The translations under genes and the position numbers were made by a program. The notes under the pieces were generated by a model, which did no database searches, was not told where the DNA came from, and saw nothing but the letters and a program-made list of their open reading frames with translations. This document shows positions 31,014-40,156 of a DNA stretch of 64,000 bases, one piece after another. The DNA is from Laburnicola sp. R22_1 (Eukaryota; Ascomycota; Dothideomycetes; Pleosporales; Didymosphaeriaceae), in NCBI GenBank assembly GCA_014281115.1, contig JACONQ010000013.1, positions 496,001 through 560,000 on the forward strand, in the 5' to 3' direction. The stretch's first letter is position 1. Every line of letters starts with the position of its first letter.

Positions 31014-31655
31014 CGCTTCAGGATGCGCGTAGAGCGCGAAGCTATGCTGCAGGGATGGTTGGACGTGGGATTGTACTGTGTGGCTAGCTGTGTGCGTCGG
31101 ACGGCGGGGTGGGATTTGAGGTTGCCTCCAGGTACAGGTGGGATTGGGCAGCAGCAGCAGCAGCAGCAGCAGACGTAGAGTAGACTGCTCAGGAGGGAAC
31201 GGCTGGAATATATCTCCCCAGCTGGGCGGGTGGGAGAGAGAAGCCTCGAGTGTCGGTGCCGGCGCGTTGGTCTGGTCTGCGTGTGTATGAGTCTTTAGAC
31301 CTGGCATGACTGGCCCATTTCCATTTTCGGGCTTCCGCTTCCGCTTCGCTTCTGACATCGTCATTGTTCGGCGCCGTCCTCTAGCATCTACCGCACCCTC
31401 TCCCCACAACACCATCGCGCGCGTTCCGCCCAAGGCCCTGGCGCCCTCTGCTCCATCTGCCCTGACGCTGCTCGCAACTGGCGTCGTCCTTTCTACCCGC
31501 GGCTTTGTGACCAGCCTTCCCCTAGGCACCCTCCCGTCCAGCTGAAAGAAACGCACCCCGGCCCCTGGCAAACACGGCGCCGTTGCTTGCTGCTGACGCC
31601 CAACCCAGGTAGACTGCGCGAAGCCTCATTCTCTGTGCATGGCTGCGCCAAGGGC
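31014..31655. promoter_or_regulatory. Shared divergent promoter region of eIF2B-beta and Nem1 homologues
   Basis: The 642 bp separating the two start codons must hold both promoters. It contains a perfect (CAG)8 run at 31149-31172, about 136 bp upstream of the eIF2B-beta ATG (read as CTG on that transcript, perhaps in its 5' leader), and a short upstream ORF before the NEM1 start. C/T-rich stretches (31320-31500) fit fungal promoter composition. Confidence 0.7.
31149..31172 (+). repeat. (CAG)8 trinucleotide microsatellite
   Basis: Eight uninterrupted CAG units lie in the divergent promoter region. They are not inside either coding sequence. Confidence 0.95.
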
Positions 31656-31659
31656 ATGA
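31639..31659 (+). promoter_or_regulatory. Upstream ORF overlapping the NEM1 start codon
   Basis: ATG at 31639 opens a six-codon reading frame (MAAPRA) whose stop TGA (31657-31659) overlaps the main ATG (31656-31658) as ATGA. It is in a different frame from the main ORF. Such stop-start overlap could limit or couple initiation on the main ORF; this is inference, and the transcript start is unknown. Confidence 0.5.
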
Positions 31660-33336
31660 ATGTACTAGCACACATCGGCAGCACCCCGCCAGCAAGTCCT
31701 CCTCGTTCGCGCGCCTCGTCGGAGAGCAATATCTTCCAAGCCCAACCTCAGCTCCGAGCGCCTGTTCAGCCGAAGCATGCGGGCGCAGGACCCATAACTT
31801 CTCCAGACGCATCGGACAACATGGTAGCCAGGCGGGCCGACGGTGCCAGCTACACGCGGACCGACGCCACGGCACCCGGCTTCGACGAGAAGACGCCGCT
31901 CCTCCACGGCTCTGAAGAGCCATTTCCAGAAGCGAAGAAATCGAGACGGTGGCTGGTTCCCCAGCGGATATCCGAGCTCGTCTTGGGCGGCCTCAAGCTG
32001 CTGCTTGCGCCCATTGCCTGTACCGGCCACTACTTGCTCGCGAGCTTTCACTACGAGGATGGCCGCTTTTCTCTGATTGCCCCCATATACCATCTTAGAC
32101 ATGCCTTCACAAAGACACGTCGGAAGAAGCGGACCGCCGCAACGACCCAGGGGTCGGACTCGTCGGATACTCAGGAGAAGGGAAGACACAAGGAGAGAAG
32201 TGCCAACACCATGCCAAAGACGAAAAAGCCACCTAGGCGCTCGCCCTCAGTCGCCTCGACATCCACAGCAGTCGCGTCTGACTCGGAGCTAGATAGTGAG
32301 CGTCCGCCCACGAGGGACGAGGATTACGACTCACCATTACGCCATACGCGATCCAGATCGACGGCCTCGTCTACCACCGAAGAGATAGCGCCAGCAAAGC
32401 GACAAATTCGTATCAAGCTACACAAGGATGATGCATTGAGACAGCGCAAAGCGGCTAAGAAGACGCAGCCCTCTATCAGCTCCAAGGACGGCTCGGTCCA
32501 GGTGTCCGCTGAGGCTGCCAACGCGCTCAAATCTCCCACTGGCCCTATAACCTCCAAACAACTGACAAAATTCCCTCGAGCGCCGCATCCCCCGCGTCCC
32601 CTAGTTCCGCGGCGCCAGCCGTCTTACTCCGCCGCAAGCACCGCGTCCCTCGGACCGCACCCTAAAACGTTGGTCATTGATCTCGACGAAACCTTGATTC
32701 ACAGCATGGCCAAGGGCGGCCGCTACACGACCGGCCACATGGTCGAGGTGAAGCTGCAGCAGCCAGTAGGCGCAGGCGGCCAGATAATAGGCCCCCAGGT
32801 TCCAATATTGTACTACGTTCACAAACGGCCGCATTGCGACGAGTTTCTTAGAAAGGTAATGCGCAAGCCCAGGCTAGGCGAATCCCGCTAATGCAGCTCA
32901 CCACAGGTGTGCAAATGGTACAATTTAGTAATCTTCACGGCGTCTGTGCAAGAGTACGCCGATCCAGTTATCGACTGGTTGGAGACGGAGCGCAAGTACT
33001 TCGCGGGAAGGTACTACCGACAGCACTGCACATTTCGCAACGGGGCTTATATCAAAGATCTGGCCCAAGTTGAGCCTGACCTCAGCAGAGTCATGATCAT
33101 TGACAACAGCCCCATGTGCTACATCTTCCACGAGGGTGAGGCTTCATCGCGCGAACAAAACCAGAGCTGTCGGCTAACGATCGACAACAGACAACGCTAT
33201 CCCTATTGAAGGCTGGATCAATGACCCGACGGATCATGGCCTGCTCCATCTGATACCCCTCCTCGAGGGCCTGCAATATGTCACCGACGTCCGCGCATTG
33301 CTTGCCTTGCGTTTGGGTCAGCCACAGTCCGTCTGA
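31656..33336 (+). CDS. NEM1: Nem1-type FCP1/SCP-like protein phosphatase (nuclear envelope, lipin activator)
   Basis: Exons are 31656-32855, 32907-33135 and 33191-33336, giving 524 residues. Introns of 51 and 55 nt have donors GTAATG and GTGAGG and acceptors CACAG and AACAG. The N-terminus is Pro/Ser-rich, a membrane segment lies at about 108-130 ('LVLGGLKLLLAPIACTGHYL'), and a basic Ser-rich linker follows. The HAD-type phosphatase domain has 'VIDLDETLIH' with Asp342 (nucleophile) and Asp344, then 'VCKWYNLVIFTASVQEYADP', 'DLSRVMIIDNSP' and 'DNAIPIEGWINDPTDHGL'. The Nem1-Spo7 complex at the ER/nuclear envelope dephosphorylates the phosphatidate phosphatase Pah1, steering lipid synthesis and nuclear membrane growth. 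The chosen start is the first in-frame ATG; an out-of-frame ATG lies 17 bases upstream. Confidence 0.94.
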
Positions 33337-33841
33337 TGGGGTCGAGATACGAGATACGAGAGCAGTCGCAACGACTGGTAACATTCTGTACACGCCGTAA
33401 TTTAATATCCGTTGTATTATAGAGGGTGACGTTGGTTACGCAGAGCCGCCCTAGGTTGGAGAGAAGAAGATACCCAAGATACCTTTCATCGTACGCGCAT
33501 GCGTCCTGCATCCTACCGCATGCTCATCTCAGGAATGTTGTCCTGCCCAAGAATTATCTGCGATCTTGTGCAAGGTGGAAGAGGAGATGTCTACTCGCGC
33601 ATTGCTCTGATTAAGTGATTCTCGAACTATGGCTGTATATCTCCCCAGGATTGGGCTGGTAGTCCTCATATCCGTACAGTGTAGTGTGTATAGTGAAACG
33701 CATATATCTGCAAGGGCGCCCTTTGAGTAACTCATCGTAGTAAAAGATAGATGTGGAAAGCTAGAAACGAGTTTCAGGTGAGCAGCTTTGTTTTCGAGAG
33801 ACCAAAGGTAGCATCACCAGCTGGCGAGAGACCCATATAGG
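33337..33841. other. Intergenic, 3' flank of NEM1
   Basis: Nothing coding is supported. It leads into a dispersed repeat. Confidence 0.5.
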
Positions 33842-33957
33842 GCAGGGCCAATTTTTTTCCAGCGATATGTGAGTCACAACGAGCCGAACTAAAGTTTAAC
33901 ACAACTATACTTCTATCACATCTGAACTTAACACTTTTGCCGGTGAGGAGACCCGTA
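33842..33957 (+). repeat. Dispersed repeat, copy 2
   Basis: Matches 28519-28637: GCGATATGTGAGTCACAA versus GCGATATGCGAGTCACAA, AACTATACTTCTATCACAT versus AACTATACTTCCATCACAT, and an exact GCCGGTGAGGAGACCCGTA. The copy ends 122 bp from the 3' end of the PL11 lyase gene. Confidence 0.85.
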
Positions 33958-34079
33958 GATGGAAATATTCAAAAGCTGCTTCTGCAGTAACCACGAGAAA
34001 CAGACACACTACAGCAGGAACATAAAAAAAATCGATAAACATATTTACACATATAGAGATGAAACCATCTGCCTATGAT

Positions 34080-35873
34080 CTAGACATAGCGAATGTTGGG
34101 CCTAGGCGGCGTAGCCATGCCATTCCCAAGGAAATAGTCCACATGGTGAGACTGCACATAACCCTTGAGCGTCATAGAATTGCGATAAGCCGGGTTATGC
34201 GCAAGCGTATACAAACGGACATTAGAAGGAATATCCGTCGTATAAATAAGAAGCTGGTTATTCGCCGAGTTGGGCAGAATGACCTCCTCGCGCCAATCGC
34301 CCATGATATCGCCGATAAAAGCCGGGTTGACGCCATACGTGATACCGCCAAAGCTCTTGGTGTTGATGATGCGTGGTAAGCGGTTTGTAGCCTTGGGGTT
34401 CAGCCAGTCCCATTTTTCGATCTTGCCGTCGTTGAAGAGCTCCATGAGGACGTCGCCGTCCCACCAGAGGCCTAGATGGGGCCAGGGGCGCAATCCTGTG
34501 TTCGGCTCCGTGAGACGGTTCTGCTTCGCGTTGAAGAGGCCGTCGAAGGACCAGACTTCCATGCCGGGGAATCGTGGGTCGATGTCACCGGCCATGCCGC
34601 GACCGACGTCGCTAGTCCCGGGACGCGTGTGCCGCCAGATGATGTTGCCGTTGGTAGCGTCGTAGTAGTATTCCCTCAAGCCGCTTGGGTTGTCCTGCTG
34701 GACGGAGTAGCCTTGCAAGCCAGCTCGGTCGGGGTCCATCTTTGCGATGTGGAAACGGTCGCCGTGGACGATGCCTTGCGGGCCGAGCGAGTAGCGAAGT
34801 TGTCCATTGCCGTTGAGCGTGAATCCAATCTCGTGGACTTCGTCTCTGCCGTCGCCGTCTACGTCGATGATGCGCGTGTTGTGGCCGTCCGGCGCGTTTT
34901 GTCCCCCGCGAAGCCACTTCCATTCCATCTTCACTGCGCTGCCGTTGAATGTCCACGCGCACATCATGAGGTTGAACGCGCCATTGCCTTGGCGGTTCTT
35001 CTTGTAAGAAACAAGGTGTGGCCGCGAGCCGTCCAAGTAACCGACACCGAATCGAGCTGCCAGAGGACCGTCACGGATGTAATCAGTCGGGATCGGTGCG
35101 GTGGCGCGGAGTGCTCCGGTACGGCCGTCCAATATGGCAATGAACTGCCTGTTGTTGTCTGAACCACCGTTGAACGTCTGGCCGTTGCCGAATCGAACAC
35201 CGTTGGCAATGCGTACTGCCACCTCGGCGCGACCATCGCTATCAAAATCGAACACAGTTACTCCGTCGTTGTGGCCAACATCGATCGTAGACGATCCAGG
35301 GGAGATGTTGTTTTGATTCCGGCTGTTGGGTCCCATGTCAATGTCCCAAAGGAAAGTACCATCGCTGCGGTAGGCTTCCAACTTCTGGGGTGATGTCTGT
35401 CGGTCCAACACATAGTCGAACTCGCCGTCACCGTCGAGGTCGCCAACCCAGACGAACTTGATTGGTCCACCTGATCGGATGGAGATGCGGTGAATGGGCT
35501 CAACAGCCTTGTTTGCAGCAAGAGTGAAGGCACGGCTGGCCGCCTGCTCCTGCCCGTTGACTACGGGCCGTACGGTGTAGGAATTGGCTTGGCCCAAGTT
35601 GGCAGAAGAGTCGACGAAGTTGGTTCCGCCGGTGAGCGGGTTGGGGTTAAGCTTGGTCGGGGAGCCATTGTTGGCAGAACGGTAGACATTGAAGCCAATG
35701 CCGGAAGGATCGAGCCCGAGAAGGCGCCAGCTAACTAGGACGTTCCTGCTACTGGAACGTACGGCAACCACACCTCGTCCCAGGTTTTCCATCGGCCTCT
35801 GGGTGAGGGCTGTCGGCGTGAGCAAAGCGACCACGAAGCCCAACGCGGCGGTCAGCTTCCAGTAGACCCTCAT
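34080..35873 (-). CDS. Secreted rhamnogalacturonan lyase, polysaccharide lyase family 11
   Basis: An intronless ORF of 597 residues with a signal peptide (about residues 1-24, 'LTAALGFVVALLTPTALTQ'). An N-terminal fibronectin-III-like region ('NVLVSWRLLGLDPSGIGFNV') is followed by an eight-bladed beta-propeller typical of PL11 (YesW/YesX relatives). Its repeated calcium-binding loops are visible: 'VGDLDGDGEFDYV', 'FDFDSDGRAEVAV', 'IDVDGDGRDEVHEIGF'. Also diagnostic are 'QGIVHGDRFHIAKMDPDR' and 'IGDIMGDWREEVILP'. These enzymes split the rhamnose-galacturonate backbone of rhamnogalacturonan I by beta-elimination, outside the cell. The gene is full length and undamaged. Its neighbours (NEM1, NLR genes) are unrelated in function. 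Confidence 0.95.
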   Translation of the reverse strand: MRVYWKLTAALGFVVALLTPTALTQRPMENLGRGVVAVRSSSRNVLVSWRLLGLDPSGIGFNVYRSANNGSPTKLNPNPLTGGTNFVDSSANLGQANSYTVRPVVNGQEQAASRAFTLAANKAVEPIHRISIRSGGPIKFVWVGDLDGDGEFDYVLDRQTSPQKLEAYRSDGTFLWDIDMGPNSRNQNNISPGSSTIDVGHNDGVTVFDFDSDGRAEVAVRIANGVRFGNGQTFNGGSDNNRQFIAILDGRTGALRATAPIPTDYIRDGPLAARFGVGYLDGSRPHLVSYKKNRQGNGAFNLMMCAWTFNGSAVKMEWKWLRGGQNAPDGHNTRIIDVDGDGRDEVHEIGFTLNGNGQLRYSLGPQGIVHGDRFHIAKMDPDRAGLQGYSVQQDNPSGLREYYYDATNGNIIWRHTRPGTSDVGRGMAGDIDPRFPGMEVWSFDGLFNAKQNRLTEPNTGLRPWPHLGLWWDGDVLMELFNDGKIEKWDWLNPKATNRLPRIINTKSFGGITYGVNPAFIGDIMGDWREEVILPNSANNQLLIYTTDIPSNVRLYTLAHNPAYRNSMTLKGYVQSHHVDYFLGNGMATPPRPNIRYV

Positions 35874-36951
35874 ATTTGCGTTGTCGGCGGGTGCTGGAAT
35901 TCAATTGATACAAAAGACTCCTTGTTTCGAGACCAAGGAAGTCTCGAGCTGCAGCGTTGCAGTGGATGTCCCGTCGCCATTGTCTCCTTATATACTCCAG
36001 ACATCCTCGCACCTACAACACCTCCATTCCATGGCCCCAGTACTGAGACCATGATTACACCTGGGTGGACAAGAGCTTTTGATTAATGACAAGATGCAAC
36101 TCATACCGCATTTGAAGATGTAAATAGAATTCTCCGTGACCGAGAGACGGGGCGATGGCGCTAAACGAGAAAGTTCAGCCAGAAGCATGCGTGACAAAGA
36201 GAGGGGGTGGTGGCGCTAGTTGAGAAAGGAATCCGCCTCCTCTTCCAGAAGGTCTAGTTGACCTCAATGTAGCAATGCTGCAGATTAAGGTTCAGGCAAC
36301 ATGGGTTCTTTTCGGTGTCTTTTCTTTCTGGGGCCGGAGAGGCTGTCACTCCAGACGGCGTTGCCAATGCGCCGGAAAAAGCCATTCTTGAAATCCGCAG
36401 CACCATTAGCTCGTGACGCCTACATTGACCAGCATGAACCCAGTTGCAGTCAAGCTGGGCAATGAAACCTGAATTTTTGGTCAATTTAACTCGTCTAGAA
36501 GGTAATGAGTAGTTCTTCCGTACAGCATGCGCGCTTTTTCCCGCCCTCTAGAAGCCGCTCTACAGACGGTTCGGCGACGCTCATACCCAGGGGTTCATAT
36601 CGTTGGACTTGGTCGGCTGTATCGTGCCATTCCACATAGACCTGCTGGAAAACTGCATGCTCCAGGACACAGCTTAAATGCGATACCAAATCGATGTCCC
36701 GGGCTTTTGTTTCTTGAGAAGTGGGTGGTAGAGATGAAGAATGATGGGGAACCAGGCCGGATGCGCCTTCTACTACAACACGCTATTACATAATCTCCAA
36801 CAATGAGATGACCCCGCCGGGCCCGCCCCCACGTATATTCCCGATTTAGTTTAGCGTAGTGAGGTTTATACGAGACCTCACGGGCGCTATGTAACAGCAA
36901 GCAATTTTCGATGTCTTGCGCCACACTGATTGTCTATGAAATTATCACAAC
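35874..36951. other. Intergenic between the PL11 lyase and NACHT-ankyrin genes
   Basis: No supported gene. The first about 200 bp is the likely PL11 promoter. An open frame at about 36527-36793 (+) lacks any domain. Confidence 0.5.
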
Positions 36952-38949
36952 ATGGACATGTTGCTCGACGACTCGGGTGACCCCCTCGACGATGTTGTCT
37001 TTCTTGATGCCCAAGATATTGACATCCCGCCCCAGACTGGAGCCGTCATAGCCAGCATTCGATCGTGGCTCAACCCAACACAGTATACAGATGATGGTAG
37101 CGAATACCAAAAGCATCGATCGTCGCACCTTTAAGGTACCGGTCAGTGGGCCATAAGTTCTCCCATCTTCCAGGAATGGCGCGAAAGCCATGACCAGGGA
37201 ATACTCTGGATTCGAGGAATTTCTGGCGCCGGCAAATCAGTCCATGCAGCAAACTTGATAGACCATCTATCGCAAGGTGGCTATCCGGTTCTTTACTTCT
37301 TTTTTCGGCATACGATCGAGGCGAACCACCGCCCCGAGGCTGCCCTGCGAGACTGGCTTGCACAAGCACTCCCGTTCAGCCCGCCTCTGCAGCTCGAGCT
37401 GAAGGGCAGAATAACTGAGCCTGTTGAAAAACTTACGATTTCGGACCTCAGCCAGCTTGTGCGATTGGCCTTGGCATGTATCTCACAAGCCTATTGCATT
37501 GTAGATGCCCTAGACGAGATGGATCAGAAAGCACTCGAGCCTTTTTTTCAAATGCTCGACGATCTGGGCCATTGGAGGACAGCAGAAATCAAACTCATCA
37601 TCACAAGCCGCCCTGTCGCTATAGTGGAACGGATAGTAAGGCACATTCGGCTCCTGGATGTTCGGCTCGATAAAGAGCTAGTCGAACCGGATATCATTGT
37701 CTATCTCTGGCATAGACTTGTCCACTCATGCTTACTACCTGAAACCCACTCGGCTGTTGTTGAATATATTCTCAACAAGGCCGACGGTTTGTTTCTCTAC
37801 GCAAAGCTGGCAATGGATGCTATCTCGCACCTTGAAGACGACATCGAAGTCCAACAAGCCCTTCATGGTCTGCCAACCGACCTGGCCGATATATATTCCA
37901 ATCTTCTCCGTGTAAAAGACCAGGGTAGTTCGATGACCACCAGCCACGGTGGCGAAAGTCCATTCCTGCTGCCTGTCTTGAAGCATCCTAGTCTCGATAT
38001 CGAGGTTCGTGATGCCGAAGGCTCAACAGTACTTCTGCATGCATGTCGAAATGATAAGTTGACAGCTATCAACACGCTTCTCGATCAAGGCGCCGACATC
38101 CGTGCAAAGGACATCAAGAACCACAACGCGCTACATATCTATCTAAGCAGCGGCTTCTCCCCTTGGAATGAATCCGAACGGGAGCGTGCCGACAGGGTCG
38201 TGCTTCGAAAAGGAGTACTTGAACGCATGACATCACTGGCGCCTAAATTGTTGACTGAAATAGATGCTGAGTGAAGGACACCTTTACACTGCAGTCTCCA
38301 CCACAATCCACTCATACCAAGCGATGTGGAGACCCTTCTTGACGCAAGAGCAGACGTGAACGCTGTAATCACGACAAGAAAGGATTCTTCACTTTACCTT
38401 CTTCTAGGAGGTACATTCCACATCGATGTTAATGAGGATGGTTTCGGAGTTGTGACTGGAGAACGGAAAGATTTTCTCCATCGATTTATCAGCTTAGGAG
38501 CCGATATCAACGCGCGAAACCGAGCTGGCGAAACACCCGCTTTACACTTTTTCCGTCAAGGTCACCTGGAAGTCAATTTGTCTCCGTCTGACACTGATAA
38601 GGCTATTGTCAAGACCTTTGAGACTACAGACCAATACTCGTGTTGGGCGGAACGGCAACGGCAACGCAAACTCGCTTTGGCCGTGGAACACGAATATAGA
38701 CTCTGGAGTGTCTTTGAAACGAGTGGCATGGATTGGTCCGCGACGAGTAAATCCCGGAAGACACTCTTGCACATTGTAGCCGCAGATGTTGACAACAAAT
38801 ACATTGGCAGAAGACCAGCAAGATTTCAGTTCCTCATGGGTAAGGGACTTGATGTCCTGGCCGAAGACGATAAACATCAGACCGCGCTGGATGTTGCGGC
38901 AGCCCTGGGAGCTGATGACATCTTGGAGATGTTCAAGAAGAAAGAATGA
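36952..38949 (+). pseudogene. NACHT-ankyrin NLR-type gene interrupted by two in-frame stops
   Basis: A single reading frame of 666 codons runs from ATG 36952 to the stop at 38949, broken only by TAA at 37132-37134 and TGA at 38272-38274. The N-terminus ('DDVVFLDAQDIDIPPQTGAV', 'WLNPTQYTDDGSEYQKH') continues past the first stop into 'GTGQW'. A NACHT NTPase follows: Walker A 'GISGAGKS' at codons 89-96, Walker B 'CIVDALDEMD', and sensor 'LIITSRP'. The frame then passes abruptly ('DIYSNLLRVKDQGS') into ankyrin repeats ('STVLLHACRNDKLTAINTLL', 'RTPLHCSLHHN', 'VETLLDARADVNAV', 'RAGETPALHF', 'LMGKGLDVLAEDDKHQTALD'). The second stop falls where Gly is usual before 'RTPLH'. Fungal NLRs act in heterokaryon incompatibility and allorecognition. 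The usual winged-helix region is missing, suggesting an internal deletion. A 51-nt GTGAAG...CCAAG stretch could in principle splice out the TGA. Confidence 0.82.
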
Positions 38950-40156
38950 ACAGGACGTGGGAATCAATTCTGCGGTTATAGCTGGCCTGTCTTTCCGGTT
39001 GACATCATGAAAATACACCTTAGTTGTGCAAGTGCGTCTCTCAACATCTTGGGCGTTCCTATTTCAATTTCTGAGATCTCGATCAGGTCCTCGCTGAACA
39101 TAGCTGTGCTCTCCCGTACTACAGAATTCTCGCGAACTTGCAAACTTTCATGCGCGATACATACCAAGTCCCAGTTGATCAGTCGTCTAACTATATGTAT
39201 TGCACTTGTAGCCACGACTCGAGCTCCCTATGCTGCGGACTATCGGCTCTGTGTTTCTCTATCTGCGGGAATGAGTGCCGTGTACCCGACCACATAATTC
39301 ACATCACCCTTTGCCGCCTTGTTGTTTTATATCCTCTACGACTTCATTCTTATTTGCCTGCTTCTTCTCCAGTAGCAAAATCGATATGTAGAGAGACTGG
39401 GTGCATGTCACGTGGTCAGGCTAGGCCTTGGCACCCACAGATAGTCTTCCCACAGTAGCTAGATACCTCGATCATCACTCATCATAACGCATACATCAGA
39501 CCCCTGTAACAGTGACTAGACTAATGTCGAGCAAGAGACGTTCGTGTCATTCAGAGCATAGCTGTCAGCCTGTGCCTCGCACTTCACATAGGTGTCGCGT
39601 TCTTCAGCTCACCAAGGACACGCGTCCTCCTCACGCCTGCACCATTCAGAGCACCAACCATCTCCTACACGCCGTCGCCCGGTTCGTACTTGCTTTTGGC
39701 TAGAGCACGCTTGAGCGCCTAACCTTGGAAGCTCGTGTTGAGCCTCTCATTCGCGCCTGCCCTGCGCCCACCCACGCTTTTGCGGGTACGGCTTGGCGAC
39801 CCCCATGCTTTCTTCTTCAATTTGCTAAGCTTACTTACATCAACACTCCCAACACCCGTGGGGCTGCTTCTGCAGGTACATCTCCCGCGTATCGTTCCGC
39901 TCACCACCCGCCGCTACAAGCCCCACGTCTACCGCTTCGGTGCTCCAACCATGCGGTGGCATGCAACCCTCACCAGAGCACGGCATGTCTCTGTTCAGCT
40001 CTTCATTCGTGGCCCCCTGTCGCACCCAACTGCTATGCTTGTACGCTTTCCGCAATTCATGTACACATCTAGGTCTATCTTTGAACGCCAGTCAATGCAT
40101 CCTCCAAGAAGAACGAGCTTAGAGTCGAACATCCTGAGTGAAAGTCGATTGAAGAC
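38950..40156. other. Intergenic between the two NLR genes
   Basis: No gene supported. Open frames in several phases at 39.7-40.1 kb are Pro/Arg/Cys-rich without domains. This must include the promoter of the downstream NACHT gene. Confidence 0.45.

Noticed and set aside
37096..37134. 39-nt GTAGCG...TTTAAG segment as an intron removing the first stop of the NACHT-ankyrin gene
   Set aside because: It is shorter than any other intron in the window, has no branch site, and encodes 'EYQKH'-like text that fits the conserved N-terminal region.
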